NCBI RefSeq assembly: GCF_900601905.1
Contig: NZ_UWFA01000259.1
Span: forward strand, 276,375 to 340,374
Length of the DNA: 64,000 nucleotides
From: Pseudomonas viridiflava
Lineage (GTDB): Bacteria; Pseudomonadota; Gammaproteobacteria; Pseudomonadales; Pseudomonadaceae
Direction: 5' to 3'
The notes under the pieces were generated by a model. The model had not been told where the DNA came from. It saw nothing but the letters and a program-made list of their open reading frames with translations, and did no database searches. The position numbers and the translations under genes were made by a program. Shown here in pieces: positions 19,470 to 27,081 of this stretch; the stretch's first letter is position 1; every line of letters begins with the position of its first letter.

Positions 19470-19676
19470 TTACGCGCCGTGGCACTTTTTGAATTTCTTG
19501 TCGCTGCCGCAAGGGCACGGGTCGTTGCGGCCGACGTCTTTCAACGCATTGCGCACCGGCTCCTGATGGGCGTGACCGCAGTTCGGGCCGTGAACGTGGC
19601 CGTGCTGGTGGTCATGATGATCGTGGTCATGGTCGTGGTTGCAGTCTGGGCCATGCACGTGGGCTTGCTGGTTCAT
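19470..19676 (-). CDS. Small His-rich SEC-C motif protein
   Basis: A 68-residue probable metal-binding protein. Residues 6-37 contain two copies of a HVHGPxCxH-like unit flanking a run of His/Asp ([14 protein letters not shown]). The C-terminus is a SEC-C zinc knuckle ([17 protein letters not shown]) of the type found at the end of SecA. There is no export signal. The family is common in gamma-proteobacteria, often with no known role beyond zinc binding. A second SEC-C protein (YchJ) lies 1.2 kb away. It has its own terminator and a 4-base gap from the lipoprotein gene upstream, so it is probably in an operon with that gene. Confidence 0.85.
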   Translation of the reverse strand: MNQQAHVHGPDCNHDHDHDHHDHQHGHVHGPNCGHAHQEPVRNALKDVGRNDPCPCGSDKKFKKCHGA

Positions 19677-19680
19677 CGGG

Positions 19681-20148
19681 TTACTCCGGAATTAGATCGC
19701 CGGGGATTATCTCGCCGTTGCGCCCAATACGCACGTTATGACGGAACAAAAAGCCGGTTTTGAGTTTGCCTTCGAGGCGATAGGGAATCGCCTGATCGGG
19801 TTTTTTCAGCAGTTTGGCGATGTATTTGAGGTGCTGCCAGAGGTTGGTGCGAACCGGCACCACGAAGTTCCTGTGACTGTGCGCCTCGACCACGAACCAC
19901 TCGGTGGATTCGCCTTCGGCCAGCGTTGCTTCCTTGAGCAGCACTTTGTAGCGCAGGCTGCGCACCAGCACGCTGCGATCGTTGGGGTTATCGACCCGAA
20001 AGTGCAGCTTGAAATCCTGTTGCAGCAACTTGGCCTTGACCACCTGCACGTCAAGCAGACGCACCTCGGGCTCCTGATAGCCGCTGACCACCCATGATGA
20101 ACAGCCGCTGAGCGCAGATAGCAATATCGAGGCCAGCAATAAACGCAT
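19681..20148 (-). CDS. LEA type 2 family lipoprotein
   Basis: A 155-residue predicted outer-membrane or periplasmic lipoprotein. The signal peptide [16 protein letters not shown] ends in a lipobox with Cys16. The body ([20 protein letters not shown], then [17 protein letters not shown]) has the water-stress/LEA14-like immunoglobulin-like fold signature of paired hydrophobic strands with an NPN motif. A GGGAG ribosome site precedes this ATG. An open frame extends 90 codons further upstream but without a signal peptide or ribosome site, so the shorter start is chosen. Function unknown. Confidence 0.82.
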   Translation of the reverse strand: MRLLLASILLSALSGCSSWVVSGYQEPEVRLLDVQVVKAKLLQQDFKLHFRVDNPNDRSVLVRSLRYKVLLKEATLAEGESTEWFVVEAHSHRNFVVPVRTNLWQHLKYIAKLLKKPDQAIPYRLEGKLKTGFLFRHNVRIGRNGEIIPGDLIPE

Positions 20149-20341
20149 CGCGCTCCCAAGGAGCCCTTGGTTCCGGGCGGGGCAGCGCGGTATCCGAAAC
20201 GAGGCCTGATGTGCTGCCTTTGCAAACATGGTCTTGCTCCATTTGTGGCCCTGGGAAGGCCATCGTTGGCAAAGCGACTTGCCCGTTCCTTTTTGATAAG
20301 GCTGCGGCATACTCCTCGCACGTGCTGTCAGAGTATGACCG

Positions 20342-20848
20342 ATGAACCTGTACGAAATTGTATTCAGTGGCCAATTAGTCCCCGGGGCCCAGGCGGATCT
20401 GGTGCAAAGTAACCTCGGCAAGCTGTTCCAGGCGGATGCTCAGCGCCTGGCGCTGTTGTTTTCCGGGCGACGGCTGGTGCTGAAAAACAACCTGGACGCC
20501 GCCGCTGCCGAGAAATATCGCTCGACCCTGGAGCGCGCCGGGGCGTTGGTCGAAGTGGTGGCGATGTCGGCTGCGGTCGAGCCTCAGGGTTCTGCAACAT
20601 CCGCTGAGCGGGGCCGATTGCAGGTGGTGCCCCGGGACGTTTACATGGCCGCTTTTATAGACGTCGATGCGCCGGATCTGCAGTTATTCGACGTGGGCAG
20701 CGACCTGCAGGACCACAAGCCGGCGCCACTGGCTCCTTCGCTGGACCTGTCCGGACTCAGCGTCGCGCCCGTTGGTAGCGACATGGGGCAGGCGGTCGAG
20801 CCGCAGACCGTGCGCGTGCCGGACATCTCTCATTTGCGTCTGGAATGA
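20342..20848 (+). CDS. Conserved hypothetical protein
   Basis: A 168-residue soluble protein I cannot assign to a functional family. The N-terminal ~75 residues (MNLYEIVFSGQLVPGAQADL, then LFSGRRLVLKNNLD and AEKYRSTLERAGALVEV) look like a compact alpha/beta module with a repeated pattern of charged helix ends. I recall this module in other Pseudomonas hypothetical proteins. The second half is Pro/Asp/Ser-rich and probably flexible, with short motifs such as LQLFDVGSDLQDHKP. It has no signal peptide and is convergent with ychJ, separated by no bases. Confidence 0.7.
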   Translation: MNLYEIVFSGQLVPGAQADLVQSNLGKLFQADAQRLALLFSGRRLVLKNNLDAAAAEKYRSTLERAGALVEVVAMSAAVEPQGSATSAERGRLQVVPRDVYMAAFIDVDAPDLQLFDVGSDLQDHKPAPLAPSLDLSGLSVAPVGSDMGQAVEPQTVRVPDISHLRLE

Positions 20849-21322
20849 CTACGCGGCGTAGCTTGCGCAGCATTTCTTGTATTTCTGCTCACTGCCGCAA
20901 GGGCAGGCGTCGTTGCGGCCAGCCTTGAGGCCAACAGTCGGGTCGATGAAATACCAGCGGCCCTGATTCTGCACAAAGGACGAGCGCTCGCGATGGCTGT
21001 GCTCGCCTGCGGCGTCGTGCCAGCGTGCGGTAAAGGTCACAAAGGCGTGCTCGGGTTTGCCGCCAAAGACTTCCGAACTCTCCACTTCCAGACCCAGCCA
21101 GGTGCTCTGCAAGCTCCATTGGCTGATGGCATCCCGATCCAGCGCGGCCTTTTGCACCGGCAGGGTCGTGTCCAGCACGTAGTCGATCAGGCCCAGCACG
21201 TAAGCGCTGTAGCGTGAGCGCATGAGTTTTTCGGCGCAGGGTGTGGGTTGTCCGGCGTGAAATGGCCCGCAGCAGGTCGTCAACGGGTCACCACTGCCAC
21301 ACGGGCAAATCGCGCTATTCAT
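20849..21322 (-). CDS. ychJ: YchJ family protein (SEC-C/NTF2-like)
   Basis: A 157-residue protein with SEC-C zinc-binding motifs at both ends: [17 protein letters not shown] at about 6-22 and [13 protein letters not shown] near 140-152. Between them is an NTF2-like YchJ domain, with [20 protein letters not shown] and [20 protein letters not shown]. Length and layout match E. coli YchJ (about 152). The role is unknown. It ends exactly where the convergent hypothetical gene ends, so the two stop codons abut, and it is preceded by a small methyltransferase-like gene on the same strand with 3 bases between. Confidence 0.9.
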   Translation of the reverse strand: MNSAICPCGSGDPLTTCCGPFHAGQPTPCAEKLMRSRYSAYVLGLIDYVLDTTLPVQKAALDRDAISQWSLQSTWLGLEVESSEVFGGKPEHAFVTFTARWHDAAGEHSHRERSSFVQNQGRWYFIDPTVGLKAGRNDACPCGSEQKYKKCCASYAA

Positions 21323-21325
21323 GAG

Positions 21326-21823
21326 TTACCACCAGTATTTGCCAAAGTTCTCGGGGTTAGCCCAAAACCTGGCGTTGAGCCAGTCCGGGACTTGCTTGTA
21401 TTCGCGCAGGTCATAGGTGAACAGGGTCAGTACTTGTTCATCGCGGGCAAATCGCTCGTTGGCCTGCAGCGCCAGAGAATAAAAGTCAGTGGTCTTCCAG
21501 CCGCAGGCCTGAAGATCGGCCAGTACGGCGATGCGGCTGGCGTTCAGATTGCGAATCCCGCCGAGCAGATTCAACCCGTCACGCTGTGGCATGTGTTCCA
21601 GGCAATCCACCACCAGGGCCAGGTCAAAGCGTTGTGCGGCCAGGTCTGCTGGCAGCGGGCCCGGCCGGGCGTGGGCGATGTGCGTGCCCGGGTGTGCTTC
21701 CTGAAACGCCTGCAAGGCGGGAAACGCCTCGGCACCGATCAGCAGCAGACGTTTCGGGGCCTGCAAGTCGAGCAGCGCGGCCAGAGCTTGCTGCGGCGTG
21801 CGCGTGGAAAAGCCTTCACTCAT
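21326..21823 (-). CDS. Methyltransferase-like hypothetical protein (DUF6231-type)
   Basis: A 165-residue protein with a Rossmann-like core reminiscent of SAM-dependent methyltransferases. It has a first strand-loop RLLLIGAEAFPALQAF where the SAM-binding glycine motif would be, then FDLALVVDCLEHMP, which resembles the motif after strand 4. The domain is shorter than a true methyltransferase and the glycine loop is weak, so activity is doubtful. I believe pseudomonad relatives are called DUF6231. The ATG at 21823 follows GAGAGGA. A TTG one codon earlier is not needed. It is the upstream partner of ychJ. Confidence 0.7.
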   Translation of the reverse strand: MSEGFSTRTPQQALAALLDLQAPKRLLLIGAEAFPALQAFQEAHPGTHIAHARPGPLPADLAAQRFDLALVVDCLEHMPQRDGLNLLGGIRNLNASRIAVLADLQACGWKTTDFYSLALQANERFARDEQVLTLFTYDLREYKQVPDWLNARFWANPENFGKYWW

Positions 21824-21860
21824 CAAAAATCCTCTCTATGACGTGCAAGACTAGCGTGTG

Positions 21861-21930
21861 CAGGAGCGTGGGCCTAGCCCGATGAAATGTGCCGAATCCG
21901 CTGGAGCGAGGCTTGCCCGCGAAGAGGCCG
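21861..21930. repeat. Degenerate REP pair upstream of the OmpA-like gene
   Basis: A weak palindrome CAGGAGCGTGGGCCTAGCCC (21861-21880) and a standard REP (GGAGCGAGGCTTGCCCGCG, 21903-21921) in the same orientation. They lie in the divergent gap 21824-22109, which otherwise should hold the promoters of both flanking genes. Confidence 0.6.
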
Positions 21931-22109
21931 GTAAATTCGGTAGATTTTTTAGACCCGAATTACCGTCTTCGCCGGCAAACCTCCCTCCTGCAGTTGGCGA
22001 CGTATTTACCTCAAACCCAACAAAACAAGGCCCAAAGTGGCGAACTGGCACTTTGCTGTCTTTACTCCAGAGGCGGCGCATTGGGCCGAACCCTTGGGAG
22101 AGAAAATTA

Positions 22110-22811
22110 ATGAGAATGATCCGGACAGCATTGCCTTTGATTTTAATCACCAGCGTCTTGACCGGTTGCGCGGGTTTACAGAAAACCGACTGGCCACTCT
22201 GCGCGCTGGGTGGCGGCGTGGCGGGGGCTGCAGCGGGCGCGTTCCAGACGGCGGCAGTCGCCGCCAGCCTCGGCGGCGCGGTGGGCGTCATGGCGGGTGC
22301 CTATTGCTGGGTACACGGCGATGGTGATGACGATGGCGACGGGGTAAAAAACAGCATCGACAAATGCCCGGATACGCCCAAAGGGGTCGCGGTTGACGCG
22401 ACGGGTTGCCCATTGGTCGCGCCAGCGCCACCGGTTGTGGTCGAGGAGGTCATGGTCGTCAAGGAAGAGGTCATTGTCATCAATGATGTGCTGTTCGAGT
22501 TCGACTCGGCCCGCTTGACCGCCGCCGACAAATCGAAACTCGACCTGATCAGCACACGCCTCAAACGTGAAGCCCCGAGTGCGCAACTGCGCGTCAGTGG
22601 TCATACCGACAGCGTGGGCCGCGATGGCTACAACCAGAAACTGTCTGAAAAGCGTGCGATTTCGGTCACTGACTACCTCGTCAGCTCGGGGATCCCGCGC
22701 AGTTCATTCGTATCGGTGCAGGGCGCTGGCGAAGCACGTCCGGTGGCGGATAACTCGACGGCCAATGGTCGCGCGTTGAACCGTCGTGTGGAAATCCAGA
22801 TCAATCGTTGA
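22110..22811 (+). CDS. OmpA-family lipoprotein with TSP3-like calcium motif
   Basis: A 233-residue outer-membrane lipoprotein. The signal peptide ends in the lipobox LTGC (Cys20). Residues 30-75 form a glycine-zipper-like hydrophobic stretch (GGGVAGAAAGAF, GGAVGVMAGAY). Next is a thrombospondin type 3-like acidic loop (DGDDDGDGVKNSIDKCPDT) that would bind calcium. The C-terminal OmpA domain (about 120-233) contains HTDSVGRDGYNQKLSEKRA and NRRVEI, the peptidoglycan-binding signature. The ATG at 22110 has GGGAGAGA before it. The open frame extends upstream but without a signal peptide. The order next to ychJ matches the PA1039-PA1041 region of P. aeruginosa. Confidence 0.88.
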   Translation: MRMIRTALPLILITSVLTGCAGLQKTDWPLCALGGGVAGAAAGAFQTAAVAASLGGAVGVMAGAYCWVHGDGDDDGDGVKNSIDKCPDTPKGVAVDATGCPLVAPAPPVVVEEVMVVKEEVIVINDVLFEFDSARLTAADKSKLDLISTRLKREAPSAQLRVSGHTDSVGRDGYNQKLSEKRAISVTDYLVSSGIPRSSFVSVQGAGEARPVADNSTANGRALNRRVEIQINR

Positions 22812-22834
22812 TCATCACTTGATACTCGCCTGAT

Positions 22835-22862
22835 CATCGACCCGGCCTGCGCCGGGTCGATG
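22835..22862 (+). terminator. Strong hairpin after the OmpA-like gene
   Basis: A perfect 12-bp stem CATCGACCCGGC/GCCGGGTCGATG with a CTGC loop, 24 bases past the stop codon. There is no T run after it, so it may act as an RNA 3'-end stabiliser or a weak terminator. Confidence 0.55.
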
Positions 22863-23020
22863 CCGATATCCCATGCCGTTCGGCAGTTGATCCGTGACCT
22901 GCAACAATTTTCCCTGCCGCGCTGGCATATTTCCTACTGCGGGCGTCTACTGTGCGCGCGGAAATAACGTACAACGATACGCGTTCCTATAAGAAAAAAT
23001 CACAGGGGTAGGCGCAGGCA

Positions 23021-23296
23021 ATGAAGGTGTTCTGGGGGTTGGGAAAGCTTGTAACCGCAGCATTCTGGCTGGTGGTGTTGGTCAATCTGGTGCTGGTATT
23101 GCCCACGCCGTTCGCGATGTTGATCAAGTTCGCTGGCAGCCTGCTGGCGCTGACACACGTGCTTGAGTTGCTGCTGTTCAATGGCAGCCTGCGCGGTCGC
23201 CGCCACCCCTGGCGAGATCGTCTGCACATTCTGGTGTTTGGAATCTTCCACATTCAATCTTTGCCCAAACCTTCTCGGGAGCGAGCCCATGCGTAA
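23021..23296 (+). CDS. DUF1145 (YhhL-like) small membrane protein
   Basis: A 91-residue inner-membrane protein with two hydrophobic segments (AAFWLVVLVNLVLVLPTPFA and the following FAGSLLALTHVLELLLF) and a third near HILVFGIFHI. The pattern and the PTPF motif fit DUF1145. Function unknown. Its last 8 bases overlap the start of the collagen-like gene, so the two are probably translated as one operon. Confidence 0.85.
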   Translation: MKVFWGLGKLVTAAFWLVVLVNLVLVLPTPFAMLIKFAGSLLALTHVLELLLFNGSLRGRRHPWRDRLHILVFGIFHIQSLPKPSRERAHA

Positions 23297-24047
23297 GCTT
23301 TGTCTACTTGCCGCACTTTGCAGCCCGCTTGCCATGGCCCAGAGTGTCAGCGTCCAGCCCCATTCCCTGATGCGCTTGCCAAGCAATACCAGCGTGCTGC
23401 AACTGGAGCGACTGGAGGTCGAGGATTACGGCACTTTGCTGATCCCGTCGGGTTTGACCGAGGTCAAAGTCGACCAACTGGTGCTCGGCCATGAGGCGCG
23501 TATCGCCATTGTGTCTGGCAGCCAGCCATTGAATCTGGTGGTGGGTCACGGCCAGTTGGGCGTCGGCAGCCAGATTACCGCCCGAGGCGCGCCCGGCACC
23601 TATGAAAAGAAGCCATTGCCAGGCCGTAACCTGACCCTGCGTATCGAGCATCTGGAAGGCAACGAGCTGTTGGTCGATGCCCGTGGCGGCGCGGGCTCGC
23701 CCGGTTATGTCGGCCTGGACGGCGCCAACGGCGTAGCGCCGGGCTGCACCTTTGGCAGCGCTGGCAAAGGTTTCGATGGGGATAACGGCGGTAATGGCCA
23801 CGACGGTGCTCCCGGTGCGCAGGTGCGCCTGGAATTGCCGCTGAGCTTTCCGGCAGAGCGCATCAAGGTCGACGTCCAGGGCGGCCCGGGCGGTCTGGCT
23901 GGCGCGGGTGGCAAACCGGGCAAGGGCGGCGCTTCCAAAGGCTGCATCGTCTATCGCGCCGATGGCGGCAAGGCCGGACGTGCTGGCGACGCGGGGCAGC
24001 CGGGCGTAGCGGGACCTGCGGGTGTGGTGACGGTGCAGCGGTTGTAA
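23289..24047 (+). CDS. Exported glycine-rich collagen-like protein
   Basis: A 252-residue exported protein. The signal peptide is MRKLCLLAALCSPLAMA (cleavage after 17). The first ~130 residues are beta-rich (QSVSVQPHSLMRLPSNTSVL, EHLEGNELLVDARGGAG). From about 140 to the end the sequence is dominated by Gly-X-Y triplets (GLDGANGVAPG, GFDGDNGGNGHDGAPG, GPGGLAGAGGKPGKGGASK, GDAGQPGVAGPAG), interrupted by a beta-strand block (VRLELPLSFPAERIKVDV). Two cysteines (GCTFGSA, KGCIVYR) could form a disulfide. The ATG at 23289 is preceded by GGGAGCG and overlaps the end of the DUF1145 gene. I know of no function. The triplet regions are shorter and less regular than true collagen. Confidence 0.8.
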   Translation: MRKLCLLAALCSPLAMAQSVSVQPHSLMRLPSNTSVLQLERLEVEDYGTLLIPSGLTEVKVDQLVLGHEARIAIVSGSQPLNLVVGHGQLGVGSQITARGAPGTYEKKPLPGRNLTLRIEHLEGNELLVDARGGAGSPGYVGLDGANGVAPGCTFGSAGKGFDGDNGGNGHDGAPGAQVRLELPLSFPAERIKVDVQGGPGGLAGAGGKPGKGGASKGCIVYRADGGKAGRAGDAGQPGVAGPAGVVTVQRL

Positions 24048-24063
24048 AACTGATCTCCAGAAC

Positions 24064-24156
24064 CGTGGGAGCGAGCTTGCTCGCGAAGAAGTCGGTACAT
24101 CTGGCCGCTCTGTTGAGCAGGCTATATCGCTTCGCAAGCAAGCTTGCTCCCACAGG
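24064..24156. repeat. REPIN (GTGGGAGCGAGC type)
   Basis: Arms 24064-24087 (CGTGGGAGCGAGCTTGCTCG) and 24127-24156 (inverted, ending GCTCCCACAGG). It lies between the convergent collagen-like and CopD-like genes. Confidence 0.9.
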
Positions 24157-24171
24157 AGCGGCGGCCTGGCC

Positions 24172-24636
24172 TTAAAACCCCGGTCTTGCCGCCGCGATGG
24201 CCACCACCGCCAGGCCAATCAGCAGGTTGATGCCCACCAATCGACGAATCCGGCCCATCGCTGCCGCCCCTTCGGCCCATTGTTCGGTTTCCACTGCCCG
24301 GCGCAGGTCCGGCAGTTGCAATGACTGGACCCGGATGAACAGCGCGGTCATCACCACATAAAGTCCCATCATTACCTGCACGTAACGCGGTGCCGTGTCG
24401 AAGCTGACAAATTGCAGCTGGATCATGCCAACGCCAGTGATTGGCAACACCACCACGACCGCCCACACCCAGACAAAAAATCGCGGCAACACTTCCAGCC
24501 ACAATTTCAGTCGAGCCGGGCCCTGCATCGTTGCGCCGACCGCCGGTCGCAGGATCATCCAGGTGAAAAACATGCCGCCAACCCAGACCAGTGCGGCCAG
24601 AACATGCAGGGTGTAGACCAGGGAAAAAGGTGTCAT
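24172..24636 (-). CDS. CopD-like integral membrane protein
   Basis: A 154-residue inner-membrane protein with four hydrophobic segments, starting MTPFSLVYTLHVLAALVWVG and containing GGMFFTWMILRPAVG. The histidine and glycine in the first segment (LHVLAALVWVGGMFF) are the signature of CopD-domain proteins, which can bind heme or copper. It stands alone, divergent from dinG, so a link to copper resistance is not supported by context. Confidence 0.8.
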   Translation of the reverse strand: MTPFSLVYTLHVLAALVWVGGMFFTWMILRPAVGATMQGPARLKLWLEVLPRFFVWVWAVVVVLPITGVGMIQLQFVSFDTAPRYVQVMMGLYVVMTALFIRVQSLQLPDLRRAVETEQWAEGAAAMGRIRRLVGINLLIGLAVVAIAAARPGF

Positions 24637-24765
24637 CAGGTACTCCGTTCTGCGCGGATGGAATTTGCGGGGTATGATAGCCGCCTGCTGGAACTACTGA
24701 AGATATATCCAGCGTTTTTTACCGATGCCCGTACAAACCGTGACGCCCGAGCCAACGACCGAACC

Positions 24766-26910
24766 ATGATCAGCAACGAACTCAAATCCCAGATCCAGGG
24801 CGCCTACTCGCGTTTCCTCGAAGCCAAGAGCCTCAAGCCGCGCTATGGCCAGCGTTTGATGATCGCCGAGATCGCCAAGGTGCTCGGCGATATCGACACC
24901 GACGAAGAAGGGCGGCGTACCAGCGATCCGGCTGTGGTCGCGGTAGAGGCGGGCACTGGTACCGGCAAGACAGTCGCGTATGCCATCGCCGCCATTCCGA
25001 CGGCCAAACTGGCGGGCAAACGGTTGGTGATTGCCACGGCGACCGTGGCGCTGCAGGAGCAGATTGTCCACAAGGACCTGCCCGACCTGATGCGCAACAG
25101 CGGGCTGAATTTCACGTTTTCTCTGGCCAAGGGCCGGGGCCGTTACATGTGCCTGTCGAAGCTCGACATGCTGCTGCAGGAAGGCGACGCGACCAACGCT
25201 ACGGCTCAGCTTTTCGAAGAAGAAGGCTTCAAGATCGAAGTGGATGAGGCCAGTCAGAAGCTATTCACCAGCATGATTGAAAAACTTGCCGGTAATAAAT
25301 GGGATGGCGACCGCGACAGCTGGCCCCAGGCACTGGAAGATCAGGACTGGGCGCGGCTGACCACTGATCACAGCCAGTGCACCAACCGCCATTGCCCGAA
25401 TTTTCAGCAGTGCGCCTTCTATAAGGCTCGCGAGGGCATGGGCAAGGTCGATGTGATCGTGACCAACCACGACATGGTCCTGGCCGATCTCGCGCTGGGC
25501 GGCGGCGCAGTCCTGCCCGATCCTCGGGACACCCTGTACGTGTTCGACGAAGGTCATCACCTGCCGGATAAAGCCATTGGCCATTTCGCCCATTACACCC
25601 GTTTGCGCTCAACCGCCGACTGGCTGGAGCAGACCGCCAAGAATCTCGCCAAACTGCTGGCCCAGCATCCGTTGCCCGGCGATCTGGGCAAGCTGATCGA
25701 ACAGGTGCCGGAGCTGGCCCGCGAGATCAAGGCGCAGCAACAGTTCATGTTCAGCGCCTGCGAGCAGCTGGCGGATTTCCGCGCCGGTGAAGACATGCAG
25801 GGGCGCGAGCGTCCTCGGCATCGTTTCATCGGCGGCGTGGTGCCCGAGCACATCCGTGAAATGGGTATTGAGTTGAAAAAGGGCTTTGCCCGTCTTGATG
25901 ATTTATTCACGCGTCTGGCCGACCTGCTGAAAGAAGGCATGGACGGCGAGGTCAACATCGGCATCGCCAGCCATCAGGCAGAAGAATGGTATCCGCTGTT
26001 CGGCAGCTTGCTGGCCCGCGCCCATGGCAACTGGGAATTGTGGACCGCGTTCACAGCAGAAGATCCGGAAGACAGCCCGCCCATGGCGCGTTGGCTGACC
26101 CTGGCCGACAGCGGCGCGTTGTTTGATATCGAAGTCAATGCTAGCCCGATCCTGGCGGCAGAAATGCTGCGTCGCAATCTGTGGAACGTGGCTTATGGCG
26201 CGCTGGTGACCTCCGCGACCCTGACCGCACTGGGCAAATTTGATCGCTTCCGCATGCGTGCCGGCCTGCCCAAGGTGGCGGTGACGGCGGTGGTGCCCAG
26301 CCCGTTTCACCATGCCGACGCGGGCGTGCTGCGAGTGCCGGACCTGAAAGCCGACCCGCGTGATTCGGTGGCGCATACCGCCGCGATCATTCGTGAGCTG
26401 CCCGGACTGGTCGAAGGCTCTCGCGGCACGCTGGTGTTGTTCTCCTCGCGCAAGCAGATGCAGGACGTTTTCGACGGTCTGGAGCGCGACTGGCGCAAGC
26501 AGGTGTTCATCCAGGGCAACCTGTCCAAGCAGGAAACCCTCAACAAGCACAAGGCGCGAGTGGATGGCGGCGATTCCAGCGTGCTGTTCGGGCTGGCCAG
26601 TTTTGCCGAAGGCGTCGACTTGCCGGGTGCCTATTGCGAGCACGTGGTGATCGCCAAGATCCCGTTCGCGGTGCCCGATGATCCGGTAGAAGCGGCCCTG
26701 GCCGAATGGATCGAAGCCCGAGGTGGCAACCCGTTCATGGAGATTGCCGTGCCGGACGCTTCGTTGCGTCTGGTTCAGGCCTGCGGGCGCTTGCTGCGCA
26801 CCGAAGAAGACCGCGGCACCATCACGCTGCTGGATCGCCGGGTGGTGACCCAGCGCTACGGGAAGGCGATTCTCAATGCGCTGCCGCCGTTCAGACGCGA
26901 GATTTCCTGA
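24766..26910 (+). CDS. dinG: ATP-dependent DNA helicase DinG
   Basis: A 714-residue XPD-like 5'-3' helicase that removes R-loops and clears replication-transcription conflicts. Walker A AGTGTGKT is at 62-69 and the motif II box is DEGHH. The four cysteines of the [4Fe-4S] cluster, Cys129, 205, 210 and 216 (CTNRHCPNFQQC), have almost the same spacing as E. coli DinG. Motif VI is QACGRLLRTEEDRG. The length equals E. coli DinG (716). The ATG at 24766 begins MISNELKSQIQGAYSRFLE. The frame is open further upstream but that part is not conserved. The gene is divergent from the CopD-like gene. Confidence 0.95.
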   Translation: MISNELKSQIQGAYSRFLEAKSLKPRYGQRLMIAEIAKVLGDIDTDEEGRRTSDPAVVAVEAGTGTGKTVAYAIAAIPTAKLAGKRLVIATATVALQEQIVHKDLPDLMRNSGLNFTFSLAKGRGRYMCLSKLDMLLQEGDATNATAQLFEEEGFKIEVDEASQKLFTSMIEKLAGNKWDGDRDSWPQALEDQDWARLTTDHSQCTNRHCPNFQQCAFYKAREGMGKVDVIVTNHDMVLADLALGGGAVLPDPRDTLYVFDEGHHLPDKAIGHFAHYTRLRSTADWLEQTAKNLAKLLAQHPLPGDLGKLIEQVPELAREIKAQQQFMFSACEQLADFRAGEDMQGRERPRHRFIGGVVPEHIREMGIELKKGFARLDDLFTRLADLLKEGMDGEVNIGIASHQAEEWYPLFGSLLARAHGNWELWTAFTAEDPEDSPPMARWLTLADSGALFDIEVNASPILAAEMLRRNLWNVAYGALVTSATLTALGKFDRFRMRAGLPKVAVTAVVPSPFHHADAGVLRVPDLKADPRDSVAHTAAIIRELPGLVEGSRGTLVLFSSRKQMQDVFDGLERDWRKQVFIQGNLSKQETLNKHKARVDGGDSSVLFGLASFAEGVDLPGAYCEHVVIAKIPFAVPDDPVEAALAEWIEARGGNPFMEIAVPDASLRLVQACGRLLRTEEDRGTITLLDRRVVTQRYGKAILNALPPFRREIS

Positions 26911-26930
26911 GTTTGTTTGATAACTGCGAT

Positions 26931-26964
26931 TCCTGTGGGAGCGAGCAAGCTCGCTCCCACAGGA
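26931..26964. repeat. Perfect 16-bp palindrome with 2-base spacer (collapsed REPIN)
   Basis: TCCTGTGGGAGCGAGC, AA, GCTCGCTCCCACAGGA. These are the outer parts of two REP arms of the GTGGGAGC family brought together with almost nothing between. It lies 20 bases after dinG and could also act on the 3' end of its mRNA. Confidence 0.9.
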
Positions 26965-27081
26965 TCCAGGCGTGCCTGTCGGACCGCAATCGCTGCTATT
27001 GACCACATCTGTTCACAAACCCTTCAATCGCTGAAACAATGCACGCCATTTTTTTCGATCAGCCAGTCCGGGAGCCAGCCG

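Noticed and set aside
24172..24636. Copper-resistance operon member
   Set aside because: CopD-like fold only. No copA, copB, copC or copper regulator lies nearby.
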